Assembly: GCA_023663135.1 (NCBI GenBank)
Contig: JAMPIE010000001.1
Span: 62,001-126,000 of the forward strand
DNA length: 64,000 bases
Direction of reading: 5' to 3'
Origin: Alloprevotella sp.
Lineage (GTDB): Bacteria; Bacteroidota; Bacteroidia; Bacteroidales; Muribaculaceae
Every line of letters begins with the position of its first letter. Position 1 is the stretch's first letter. Under the pieces are notes generated by a model. The model had not been told where the DNA came from, searched no databases, and saw only the letters and a list, made by a program, of their open reading frames with translations. Of this stretch, positions 1-7,363 are shown one piece after another. The translations under genes were made by a program, and so were the position numbers.

Positions 1-1244
1 TTATTATATATGTCGATAACCTTCTTGCCGGCCTTGTCCCAGGTGATCTGGTTGACCTCGGCGAGGCCATCCTCGCGCAGCTGGTTATACATAGCGGGAT
101 AGGTGACGATGGAGTTTATGGCGTCGGCCATGGCATCGATGTCCCAATAGTCGGTCTTGATTACGTTTGTGAGAATCTCGGCACATCCGCTCTGCTTGGA
201 GATGATGGAGGGAACCCCCATCTGCATGGCCTCGAGGGGGGAGATGCCAAAGGGCTCGGAGACGGAGGGCATGATGTAGACGTCGCTGGCCTTGAGCATC
301 TCATAGACTTGTTTGCCCTTCTGGAAGCCGGGGAAGTGGAATCGGTCGGCAATGCCACGCTCGGCGGCCAAGAGGATCATCTTGTCCATCATGTCGCCGG
401 AGCCGGCCATGACGAAGCGCACGTTGTGGTTGTTTTTGAGTACCTTTGCGGCAGCCTCGACAAAGTATTCGGGTCCCTTCTGCATGGTGATTCGGCCGAG
501 GAAGGTAACCACTTTTTCTTTGGCGCGGGGAGGATTGACGTTGAGAAGCTCCTCGCTCAGGGGAGTCACGGCATTGTGGACCGTAGTGACCTTAGCCGGG
601 TCGATGCCATATTTGTTGATGACAGTGTCGCGAGTGAGGTTGCTGACTGTGATGATATGGTCGGCGTGGTTCATGCCATCTTTTTCAATGCCGAATACGG
701 TGGGGTTGACGTTGCCACGCGAGCGGTCAAAGTCGGTTGCATGGACATGAATCACCAAAGGCTTGCCGGTGACTTGCTTGGCATGGATGCCGGCGGGATA
801 TGTGAGCCAGTCGTGGGAGTGGATTATGTCGCAGTCGATGGTGCGAGCCACTACGCCGGCCATGATGGAGTAATTGTTGATCTCCTCGAGGAGATTGTCG
901 GGGTAACGACCGGAAAACTCGATGCATCCCAGGTCGTTGGTGCGCATATAGTTGAAGTCGGCGTAGATGTTGGAGCGGAGGCGGAAGTAAAGGTCGGGGT
1001 CCATCACTTTCCCGATGCGACTCTCGACATATTCGCGGGATGGGTCGCGCCAGGCCACGGGAACCTGAGAGGCACCGATGATGTTGGCAAAGGAACGGTC
1101 TTCGTCACCCCAGGGCTTTGGGATAACGAAGGTGATGTCCATGTCGCCACATTCCCACATGCCACGGGTAAGGCCATAGCTGGCCGTGCCCAGGCCGCCA
1201 AGGATATGAGGGGGAAATTCCCACCCAAACATTAAAGCTTTCAT
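1..1244 (-). CDS. GT-B glycosyltransferase, glycogen synthase-like (3' end missing)
   Basis: A leftward open frame runs from ATG at 1244 off the left edge without a stop, about 414 codons. The N-terminus MKALMFGWEFPPHILGGLGT has the glycine-rich loop of GT-B glycogen/starch synthases. Further on are HSHDWLTYPAGI and, near the end, the E-x7-E sugar-nucleotide motif of GT4-type enzymes in SEPFGISPLEAMQMGVPSI. It should elongate alpha-glucan in the cytoplasm from a nucleotide sugar. It begins 28 bp after the debranching enzyme, so the two are probably one operon; this pairing is common in Bacteroidales, often with a GH57 amylase next, which would lie outside the window. The exact donor cannot be read from sequence. 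Confidence 0.85.
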   Translation of the reverse strand, partial: MKALMFGWEFPPHILGGLGTASYGLTRGMWECGDMDITFVIPKPWGDEDRSFANIIGASQVPVAWRDPSREYVESRIGKVMDPDLYFRLRSNIYADFNYMRTNDLGCIEFSGRYPDNLLEEINNYSIMAGVVARTIDCDIIHSHDWLTYPAGIHAKQVTGKPLVIHVHATDFDRSRGNVNPTVFGIEKDGMNHADHIITVSNLTRDTVINKYGIDPAKVTTVHNAVTPLSEELLNVNPPRAKEKVVTFLGRITMQKGPEYFVEAAAKVLKNNHNVRFVMAGSGDMMDKMILLAAERGIADRFHFPGFQKGKQVYEMLKASDVYIMPSVSEPFGISPLEAMQMGVPSIISKQSGCAEILTNVIKTDYWDIDAMADAINSIVTYPAMYNQLREDGLAEVNQITWDKAGKKVIDIYN

Positions 1245-1272
1245 ATATACAGGGGGGTGTGAGGTGGGGGGA

Positions 1273-3219
1273 TTACATGTTGAATTTCTTAAGGGTGGTG
1301 AGCGAGCGGAGAATCTCGGCCACGTTGACGGCATGGGAGATGGCGCCTCGACCGGTGAAGGGAGGATTGCCGTCATAGAGCTGGGAGAGGGAGCCGATAC
1401 ATCCTTGTGTCATCTCATCCTCAAAGCCGATGAGCATGCGGTCGATGTAGCTGGCGCCGGAGAGGCCAAAGACCCTTAGGTAGGCATCGGCATAGAAGCC
1501 AAAGAGCCATGGACGAGAGGGGCCGTTGTGGAGGGCCATCTCGCGGTCTTCGGGTGAGCCGAGGTAGAAGGGACGGTAGCCGTAGCTCTTCGGAGAGAGA
1601 GTGCGCAGGCCTTTGGGGGTGAGAAGCTCGCGAGTCACCACGTCAAGCACACCCTTACGCTGTCGACGGTCGAGGGGAGAGTAGTCGAGCCCAATGGCGA
1701 TGGCCATGTTGGGGCGGACGGAGGGGTCGGAATAGTTGCCGGTGACATAGTCGTAGAGGTAGCCAAAGCCATTGAGGAAGGTTGTGATGAAGGCCCCCTT
1801 GAGCTTCTCGGCGGTGGCCATCCATCGCTCGCGGGCCTCAGTGTATTCCTCGCGGCCCTCGGCGAGTGCTGCGGCAAACATCAGGCCGTTATACCACAGG
1901 GCGTTAAATTCCACGAGGAGGCCTGTGCGGGGCACTACGGGCCGACCGCCTAAAGAGGCGTTCATCCAGGAGGCCGGTGCTGCAGTGCCGAGGGTCTCTA
2001 TCAGGCCCGTGTCGGAGAGTACGTGCATATTGGGGTGGCGGTTGTCAAGGTAATAGTCGACAATCTCGCCGACGAGCCCCATATATTTCTCGGCAGTGTC
2101 TTTAGCCCCATAAGCCTTGCCATATTGCTGGAGAGCCCAAAGAGCCCAAAGGCCCACGTCGGGTAGGTCGATGCCGTGGATGCGGCGGTCGAGCTCGCCG
2201 GTGTCCATATAGTGGCGGAGGGCCTTGGCGGCCGAGGCCATGATGTCTTCATAGTCCTCGCGGTGGTTGATGGCGATAGTGGAGCCTGGGAGAGCCATGA
2301 AGGTGTCGCGGGCACGCACCTTGCCCCATGGATAAGAGGAGATGATAAACATGCCATCTTTGTCGCGCAAGTAACATTGCTTGGCGGCGTTTTTGAGGCA
2401 GTTGAAGAAGGAGGTGCGGCATGTGCGTATGGCTATCTCTTTGTCCCACATCTTTGCGAGCATCTCGGGGTCGACTTCCGAGATGCCGGCCGAGAAGATG
2501 ATGCTTTCACCTTTCTTGATGGGCATCTCAAAGTAGCCGGGCACCCAAAGGTCTTCAGTGTAAGGCACTCCGCGCTCCATATCCTTGACATATTCAAAGC
2601 CATTATACCAGTGCTGGTCGTCGACCCACTTGGGCTCATGGTTATATTGCATGAAGAGAGTGGGATAGCCGGGATAGAGACGGCAGCTGATGCCGTTGGC
2701 TACGTCGGCGTGGCTCTTGTCGATCTGGTCGTTGGCCATCACAAGGGCGTTGGCCTCTCGGAAGGCGAGCATGGGCTTGAGACGAAGGGTGGTCTCCGAG
2801 TGTGCCTCGACGAGGGTGTAGCGGATAAGGAAGCGGTTTTCGTGGGAGATAAACATCTTTTCCTTGGTGAGGATTACACCACCCACTCGATAGGTGGTGC
2901 GGGGGACGCTCTCGCAGTCAAACTCGCGTATATATTTATGCCCGTTGGGGTTATAGACGCCGCCGGTGTAGCGATGTAGCCCAAGATTGAAGGGGGCGCC
3001 ATGCTGGATTACCGTCACGTCCATCGACGAGAGGAGCACGTGGGGGGCATTGTCAAACTCCGGAACCGGGATGACAAAGAGGCCATGCTGCTTGCGAGTG
3101 TTGCAATCAACGACTGTCGTGCAGTGGTAAGCTCCTGATTGATTGGTTCGGAGCATCTCCTTGGTGAGAGATTGCTCCAGGTTGATCATGAGGTTTTTGT
3201 CAAATTTGAGATAGCTCAT
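1273..3219 (-). CDS. Glycogen debranching enzyme (amylo-alpha-1,6-glucosidase, GH133 type)
   Basis: 648 aa. The first ~270 residues match the bacterial GDE N-terminal beta domain. From ~290 on is the alpha/alpha-barrel glucosidase domain, with YPWGKVRARDTFMALPG (family signature around the GRDTF site) and HNGPSRPWLFGFYADAYL near the C-terminus, the equivalent of the HNG-x-PW signature. It should remove alpha-1,6 branches of glycogen in the cytoplasm. There is no signal peptide. It is the promoter-proximal gene of a leftward pair with the glycosyltransferase at the window edge. A Bacteroidetes promoter lies about 50 bp upstream. Length is normal for the Bacteroidales family. Confidence 0.92.
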   Translation of the reverse strand: MSYLKFDKNLMINLEQSLTKEMLRTNQSGAYHCTTVVDCNTRKQHGLFVIPVPEFDNAPHVLLSSMDVTVIQHGAPFNLGLHRYTGGVYNPNGHKYIREFDCESVPRTTYRVGGVILTKEKMFISHENRFLIRYTLVEAHSETTLRLKPMLAFREANALVMANDQIDKSHADVANGISCRLYPGYPTLFMQYNHEPKWVDDQHWYNGFEYVKDMERGVPYTEDLWVPGYFEMPIKKGESIIFSAGISEVDPEMLAKMWDKEIAIRTCRTSFFNCLKNAAKQCYLRDKDGMFIISSYPWGKVRARDTFMALPGSTIAINHREDYEDIMASAAKALRHYMDTGELDRRIHGIDLPDVGLWALWALQQYGKAYGAKDTAEKYMGLVGEIVDYYLDNRHPNMHVLSDTGLIETLGTAAPASWMNASLGGRPVVPRTGLLVEFNALWYNGLMFAAALAEGREEYTEARERWMATAEKLKGAFITTFLNGFGYLYDYVTGNYSDPSVRPNMAIAIGLDYSPLDRRQRKGVLDVVTRELLTPKGLRTLSPKSYGYRPFYLGSPEDREMALHNGPSRPWLFGFYADAYLRVFGLSGASYIDRMLIGFEDEMTQGCIGSLSQLYDGNPPFTGRGAISHAVNVAEILRSLTTLKKFNM

Positions 3220-3268
3220 GCGTTATGATAGAAATTTTTGATTTTCATGGTTGAGGGAGAGAATTTTG

Positions 3269-3300
3269 CGAAAATAACACATTTATACTTTATCCGCAAA
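3269..3300 (-). promoter_or_regulatory. Bacteroidetes promoter of the glycogen operon
   Basis: On the minus strand a TTTG (3300-3297), a 20-nt spacer and TATTTTCG (3276-3269) fit the TTTG / TAnnTTTG pattern with one mismatch in the -7 box. It sits ~50 bp upstream of the debranching enzyme start. Confidence 0.5.
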
Positions 3301-3361
3301 ACAAAAACACTCTAAAAGCCTAAAAACTGCTATCAAACATAAAAATCCGACCGTTATCTAA

Positions 3362-3766
3362 TCAGCTGGTATGGCCTCCGGCTATGATGTAGTGGCACCA
3401 GGCGAATGGGCGACGGGAGGGGAGGTAGGCGAGGTTGTGGCCGTTGGCATAGGCTTCGCGCTCAAAAGATATGTTGAGGTAGGCTTTGTGGAAGTTGCGA
3501 TACCGGATGAGGCGGACAAGCCATTCGAGGATGTAGAGGATGTAGAAGGGGATGAAGAGGAGTTCGTGTTGCTGGGCGGTGTGGATGCGCTCGTGGTTGA
3601 TTACGAAGCGGTCAATCCAGGAGCTGTCACGAGTCCAAAAGGTGCCGAAAAGATTGATGCATATCCCTTTGGGAATGAGGGGGCACTGGATGATGGTGCT
3701 CATTTGGGCTTGAAGATTATGAAACCGGGTCTTAGGGTTGGGGGTGCTGTGGAGTTGTGTGCGCAA
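3362..3766 (-). CDS. Conserved Bacteroidales hypothetical protein with HERIH motif
   Basis: 134 aa. It contains NHERIHTAQQHELL, an HExxH-like pattern (HERIH) followed by a hydrophobic helix (about residues 70-90) and then SFEREAYANGHN. This resembles a small Bacteroidetes protein family of unknown function; the HERIH...E layout recalls zinc metallopeptidases, but no activity is known to me. The N-terminal 21 residues are not typical, and Met22 (MSTIIQCPLIPKGI) looks like where the conserved part begins. The promoter at 3804-3836 places the transcript start near 3797, which allows the Met1 start used here. It is monocistronic, next to phage debris. Confidence 0.65.
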   Translation of the reverse strand: MRTQLHSTPNPKTRFHNLQAQMSTIIQCPLIPKGICINLFGTFWTRDSSWIDRFVINHERIHTAQQHELLFIPFYILYILEWLVRLIRYRNFHKAYLNISFEREAYANGHNLAYLPSRRPFAWCHYIIAGGHTS

Positions 3767-3803
3767 TATCGCCTGACGGGCGAGTTGGATTATTTTGTGG
3801 AAG

Positions 3804-3836
3804 CAAATATAGATATTGATGGGGAAAGTTGGTCAA
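3804..3836 (-). promoter_or_regulatory. Promoter of the HERIH protein gene
   Basis: Minus strand: TTG (3836-3834), 22-nt spacer, perfect -7 TATATTTG (3811-3804). The spacer is slightly long, the -7 box is exact. It lies about 38 bp upstream of the chosen start. Confidence 0.5.
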
Positions 3837-4297
3837 TAACGGTGGATAAAATGTTTTAGGTGTCGACATTTATTTAGATACTCAAGCCACTGGACTTCCG
3901 GGACGCCCGCCGAGATAGTCTGATAGAGGCCTTCGGCCAAAGCCTCACGGGCAAGCGGCGTAACCTCGCTTATCTCCTGGATGCGGTCGGTGAGGTTGGC
4001 AAGCGCCTCCGCGTTTGCCCCGGCCATGGTGTTGACCTTGGCCATGGCATCCTCGAAGGAGTTGTAGGGCGCGGCAAGCCCCTGTATCATCCCGTTGACC
4101 TCGCTGATGGCCTTGTTGAGCGTGGTGAACGCCATGCCCGACTCAGCCATACGCCGGATATTGTCAGTGGCGCGGCTCGCACTCTCCACAATCTGACCTA
4201 TGGCCGCGTCGGCATTGGCGGCCTCCACGGTAATGATCTTCAGGATACTGCCGTCGCCACCCTTGATATTAACCTCAAATTCAACCGTCCTGGCCAT
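3833..4297 (-). pseudogene. Truncated phage tail tape-measure protein (N-terminal fragment)
   Basis: 154 codons. Residues ~70-141 carry the start of the phage minor-tail / tape-measure domain: NTMAGANAEALANLTDRIQE and EVTPLAREALAEGLYQTISAG are typical of this region in phage tail tape-measure proteins. Such proteins are normally many hundreds of residues long. Homology stops after VQWLEYL (around base 3873); the last 13 residues are junk read into unrelated DNA that already holds the neighbouring gene's promoter. This is therefore a deletion remnant, not a small functional gene. Upstream on the same strand is another tail-gene-like piece (4539-4799). Confidence 0.75.
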
Positions 4298-4306
4298 CGT
4301 TTTCGT

Positions 4307-4314
4307 TATATTTG
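4307..4314 (+). promoter_or_regulatory. -7 element before small membrane protein gene
   Basis: TATATTTG matches TAnnTTTG exactly and lies 16 bp before the ATG at 4331. No clear -33 element is seen at the expected distance. It overlaps the start region of the tape-measure remnant on the other strand. Confidence 0.4.
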
Positions 4315-4330
4315 CGGAAAGTTTTCAGAT

Positions 4331-4576
4331 ATGAATGAAGATAAGAATATTAAAGTCGAGATTACCGTTAAGAAGCCCAAGACTCCCAAGGCTCCCAAGG
4401 GTAAGTCCATCAATCCTGTCAAAATCGGTTGTTGGCTGCTCTTTCTCGGAGGAGTTATAACCGTGATAGGGAGACATTCCATGGCAGTGCAGAAGATTGC
4501 CATGGGTATCGGCTTGATTGGCATTTTGTTTATCGGCATCAGTCTGTTCGCGGTATGTAGGGACTCAAGTAAGTGA
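4331..4576 (+). CDS. Small two-helix membrane protein, unknown function
   Basis: 81 aa. A lysine/proline-rich N-terminal 30 residues (KKPKTPKAPKGK) is followed by two predicted membrane helices (about 34-53 and 56-75) joined by a short turn, then a charged tail. It runs opposite to the phage-derived fragments that flank it, has its own -7 box, and overlaps the converging fragment at 4539-4799 by 38 bp. The isolated, oppositely oriented position between tail genes resembles a prophage moron gene, which is inference. I do not recognise the family. Confidence 0.5.
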   Translation: MNEDKNIKVEITVKKPKTPKAPKGKSINPVKIGCWLLFLGGVITVIGRHSMAVQKIAMGIGLIGILFIGISLFAVCRDSSK

Positions 4577-4799
4577 GTCCGGCGGCAGCCTTGGCTGCGC
4601 GGTAACGCTCCTTCAGCTCCTCCCGGGTCGGCTCCGGCTCGTGCCAGGTCTCGGATGGCGTTGCGGGACTATCGTCATCCCAGGGGAAGCGCATGACGTC
4701 GGTAGGGCTTAGCGAGCCCCGCGAGTATTGATATAACCGCACTGAGTGCATTGAAAGGATTTCCGTCCTTTCAGCCATTTGGTTGTGGTGCCACCACAC
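4539..4799 (-). pseudogene. Phage tail-gene-like fragment (upstream of tape measure)
   Basis: An 86-codon frame on the minus strand. The convincing part is SLSPTDVMRFPWDDD followed by an acidic, helical segment with TREELKERYRAAKAAAG. In Bacteroidales phages a small protein with such an MRFPWD segment often sits just before the tape-measure gene, here found at 4297. The first ~28 residues are read in an alternative frame over an IS1595-like zinc-ribbon fragment (4709-4819), so this is probably a chimera created by recombination, with the native start lost. The assignment rests on recalled gene order and motif look, not on a search. Confidence 0.4.
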
Positions 4800-4819
4800 T
4801 TGGCACGCTTCATTCCTTG
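4709..4819 (-). pseudogene. IS1595-family transposase zinc-ribbon remnant
   Basis: A 36-codon minus-strand frame between stops reads KCGGTTTKWLKGRKSFQCTQCGY in its core. The pattern C-x16-C-x2-C, with one upstream CP-type cysteine replaced by Ala, and the WLKGRxSFQC signature match the N-terminal zinc ribbon of ISXO2-like transposases common in Bacteroides. No DDE domain and no inverted repeats follow; the frame ends at a TAA after 8 unrelated residues. It overlaps the phage-like fragment in another frame, so it marks a recombination scar. Confidence 0.5.
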
Positions 4820-5218
4820 TTATAGTATATGCGTTGTAAGATATTGAATATCATACTTGTAATTATGATGCTTTGTACGAATATTGTACGATTTGAATAA
4901 GAGGGATAAGGGGAAGAAAAGGATTTTGAGATTTTTATCGGTTGTTAAGGATTTTTATTTGCGGTTGGTTTCGTTTTTTGGCTGTGCTAAATGGAGGTGG
5001 ATTGAGGGTTGTTTATGAGATTGGCTGGGCAAAAGAAACAGATTTCTTGAGGTGATGTATGCCATTTTTCTTTTGCCTCGCCAAACTGTTTATGAGTGTA
5101 GAAATATGAATATAGTGAATATAGTTAGGTATGGATGTATATACATAGACCTATACTATATTTATTTGAATGGATATTGCAGTAGCCAATGGAATAAATC
5201 AAATCGTCAATCGAACAA
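4820..5218. other. AT-rich intergenic stretch, no gene seen
   Basis: About 400 bp of clearly AT-richer DNA without a credible reading frame. It contains an 11-bp inverted repeat, GGCAAAAGAAA at 5028-5038 and its complement at 5067-5077, separated by 28 bp. The role is unknown; it may be the edge of an insertion or a terminator-like structure. Confidence 0.4.
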
Positions 5219-5263
5219 ATACAACTCATAGGTTGTATTATTGAAAAAGATTTCTTATTTTTG
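5218..5263 (+). promoter_or_regulatory. Promoter and palindromic operator of the toxin-antitoxin unit
   Basis: A perfect -7 box TATTTTTG (5256-5263) is preceded by TTG at 5233-5235 with a 20-nt spacer. The -33 element is embedded in an 8-bp inverted repeat AATACAAC-TCATAG-GTTGTATT (5218-5239). A palindrome over the -33 box is what an autoregulating XRE antitoxin would bind. Confidence 0.6.
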
Positions 5264-5280
5264 CGTCAAAATTTGAGACT

Positions 5281-5829
5281 ATGACATTCGATGATATAAC
5301 GGAAGATGGACGGCTTTGGGCTGTAAGATATGGCGGCGAGGAGGACAATTGTCTTGATTCGTTGTTCGACCAATGGAATGACGTTGCATGACTACGCGCA
5401 TTCTTCAAAGCCAATTCAAAGGACTTGGAGGGCTATTTCAAAATTACCAACATCAATGATGCGATTAGACGCGCAATTGATGACAGTGAGCAGCTTGAAG
5501 CCATAATAATGGATATTTCACCGGAGGCGAACCTCAATCTTATATTCCGGCCGTTGAGTAATAGCCGGATTGCCGAATGTCTGCTTGGCAAAGAGAAGGC
5601 ACGGTTGAAAAATCTTGTAGGTCGTTCGTCATGGCTTCGCATCTATGCCATAAAGTTGGCTAAGGGCGTTTATGTTGTGACCGGTGGCGCTATAAAACTG
5701 ACTGCCACGATGCAGGAAAGAGAACACACCGCCGCAGAACTTGCAAAGATTGAGAAAGTCAGAAATTTTCTCCTTGACGAGAGAATTGTTGACGATGAGA
5801 GTTTTATTGAATATATTGCCGAACTTTAA
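5281..5829 (+). pseudogene. HigB/RelE-like toxin gene with in-frame TGA at codon 37
   Basis: From ATG at 5281 the frame reads MTFDDITEDGRLWAVRYGGE... to NDVA, then TGA at 5389-5391, and continues in the same frame without any shift to TAA at 5829. The joined product would be 182 aa; the downstream part has the RelE-fold segment IYAIKLAKGVYVVTGGAIKL and ends in a helical tail. Recalled homologues have Trp at this position (NDVAW), so TGG to TGA is the simple explanation. The antitoxin gene follows after 11 bp. A TTG at 5425 could in principle restart translation but would lack the first 48 residues. The unit sits in accessory DNA. Confidence 0.75.
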
Positions 5830-5840
5830 TATTTGCGACT

Positions 5841-6152
5841 ATGAAAGAGATACAGAATAAGTTGGGGGCATACGCATCTGCCACACCATCGAAATGGAGG
5901 GAGAAAGCGGAGGCGCGGTTGGCTAACAAGGAATGGCTGCGCTACTCGCAGCGCATTGCCATGATGATGCTTGACAAGATGGAAGAACTTGGTATGACTC
6001 AAAAGTCGGTGGCCGAGAGAATGGGTTGCTCACAACAATACATTTCAAGAGTGCTGAAAGGAACCGAGAATCTTTCCATTGAAACCATCAGCAAAATTGA
6101 ATCGGCTCTTGGACTCCAGATTTTGGAGCCGGTGTTCATATTAAAACGATAA
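5841..6152 (+). CDS. XRE-family antitoxin (HigA-like)
   Basis: 103 aa. A helix-turn-helix of the Cro/CI type spans about residues 52-85, with MTQKSVAERMGCSQQYISRV and the following LSIETISKIESALG. The N-terminal 45 residues (SATPSKWREKAEARL...WLRYSQRIA) match the extension typical of antitoxins paired with this Bacteroidetes toxin group. It lies 11 bp behind the broken toxin and must use the same promoter. It is intact, so it may still repress the promoter or protect against a related toxin elsewhere. Confidence 0.85.
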   Translation: MKEIQNKLGAYASATPSKWREKAEARLANKEWLRYSQRIAMMMLDKMEELGMTQKSVAERMGCSQQYISRVLKGTENLSIETISKIESALGLQILEPVFILKR

Positions 6153-6238
6153 ACTTCACTATCGCCACACACGGAAAGCTCTCTGCATTCTTTGGTCAGC
6201 CGATAGTCACTGTTGGATGATGCAAACACAAGTGCTCT

Positions 6239-6597
6239 TTATCCGCTTACTTGTGTGCTGAGAATTTCAATAGCCATGTGAATAGCCATGATATTTATGG
6301 CGATATATAACAATAGCATAACTATACGTTCTATATAGTGAAATTTTAATAAGTTGGAGATTTTGTATAAGATAAGCATCACGCCTATGGCAACAATACT
6401 CCCCACAATTGTTGCTTGCAACTCTGTTAATGTTGAATTGGCATCACAGCTGCAGGCGTAATGATTATGTTCATGCTTATTGGCAATTCAAGTACGAGAT
6501 TTAGCACAAAACCAGTTAATAGAACCCCTAAGATGTAGGCACAATTGAGACGATTACTTAATCGACATTGAAAATCATAGAATACGAGGACAAAATT
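6239..6597 (-). pseudogene. Decayed small membrane protein, frameshifted
   Basis: Two overlapping minus-strand frames each encode hydrophobic segments. The upstream one (6597-6427) reads ILGVLLTGFVLNLVLELPIS and ends at TAA; the downstream one (about 6475-6239) reads ATIVGSIVAIGVMLILYKI and a third helix, IVMLLLYIAINIMAIHMAI. Joining them by a one-base shift near 6475 gives a three-helix protein with a short His/Cys-containing loop. No good start codon remains. I do not recognise the family. It could also be chance hydrophobicity in AT-rich DNA. Confidence 0.3.
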
Positions 6598-6649
6598 TTA
6601 CTAACTTTCCGAGATGGGGACAAAACGGTTGACGAAAATATAAAGAGAA

Positions 6650-6689
6650 AAAATCTGCAAGCATTGAATGTCAATAACTTGCAGATTTT
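6650..6689 (-). terminator. Terminator after tRNA-Leu copy 1
   Basis: 12-bp stem AAAATCTGCAAG (6650-6661) / CTTGCAGATTTT (6678-6689) with a 16-nt loop, followed on the minus strand by a U-rich run. It lies just 3' of the last tRNA-Leu. Confidence 0.6.
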
Positions 6690-6694
6690 CAGAG

Positions 6695-6778
6695 TGTCCG
6701 AGAGGAGATTCGAACTCCCACAGCCCAACGGCCACTACCCCCTCAAAGTAGCGTGTCTACCAATTCCACCACCCGGAC
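6695..6778 (-). tRNA. tRNA-Leu(GAG), copy 1
   Basis: 84 nt. The acceptor stem GTCCGGG pairs with CTCGGAC, with discriminator A. The anticodon stem CTACT/GGTAG encloses loop TTGAGGG, giving anticodon GAG. A variable arm typical of tRNA-Leu follows. CCA is not encoded. The sequence is identical to copy 2. Confidence 0.95.
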
Positions 6779-6842
6779 AAGGGAAAAGAAAAAGAGTGGA
6801 TGAGAGCGCGGGGGATAACCCGCCGCGGAGGGATAAGAAAGT

Positions 6843-6879
6843 AAAAGCTAACCACACGGGGGATGATGGGTTAGCTTTT
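6843..6879 (-). terminator. Hairpin between the two tRNA-Leu genes
   Basis: 11-bp inverted repeat AAAAGCTAACC (6843-6853) / GGTTAGCTTTT (6869-6879), followed on the minus strand by a pyrimidine-rich stretch. It may end or process the transcript after tRNA-Leu copy 2. Confidence 0.45.
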
Positions 6880-6883
6880 CTTG

Positions 6884-6967
6884 TGTCCGAGAGGAGATTC
6901 GAACTCCCACAGCCCAACGGCCACTACCCCCTCAAAGTAGCGTGTCTACCAATTCCACCACCCGGAC
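6884..6967 (-). tRNA. tRNA-Leu(GAG), copy 2
   Basis: 84 nt, identical to copy 1, separated from it by 105 bp that hold an inverted repeat. Anticodon GAG, long variable arm, discriminator A. It follows tRNA-Gly by 54 bp in a leftward tRNA array. Confidence 0.95.
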
Positions 6968-7021
6968 AGATGGTATCGCATAAGTCACCAAGGCATGAGT
7001 ATATAGAGGGATAATGAATGG

Positions 7022-7094
<73 letters not shown>

Positions 7095-7154
7095 AGATAA
7101 ATGCCTCTATGCGACTATGGCGATAGTTTGAAGTAAGGGAATGTACTCTCTTTG

Positions 7155-7227
<73 letters not shown>

Positions 7228-7281
7228 AAGTTAGTGGCTACTTTGGCCTGTCAGCAACCATCGTTTTTTCCGATTGCGATG

Positions 7282-7312
7282 CAAAGGTAGATACTTTTTC
7301 TAATATGGCAAA
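7282..7312 (-). promoter_or_regulatory. Promoter of the tRNA-Gly/Leu array
   Basis: Minus strand TTTG (7312-7309), 19-nt spacer, perfect -7 box TACCTTTG (7289-7282), about 55 bp before the first tRNA-Gly. Confidence 0.7.
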
Positions 7313-7363
7313 ATTTCGAGGCGAAAATTTACGTTTCTTGTGCAATTTTTTTTGCCGGGGTGA

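Noticed and set aside
309..1235. Long plus-strand open frame over the left-edge glycosyltransferase gene
   Set aside because: Exact antisense of a gene with clear GT-B motifs; the frame stays open because of C-rich third positions.
5389..5391. TGA read as selenocysteine or recoded Trp in the toxin
   Set aside because: No SECIS-like hairpin seen, and many genes in the window use TGA as a normal stop.
6568..7014. 148-codon plus-strand frame in the tRNA region
   Set aside because: It is read through the antisense of both tRNA-Leu genes and contains their repeated translation; not a protein gene.
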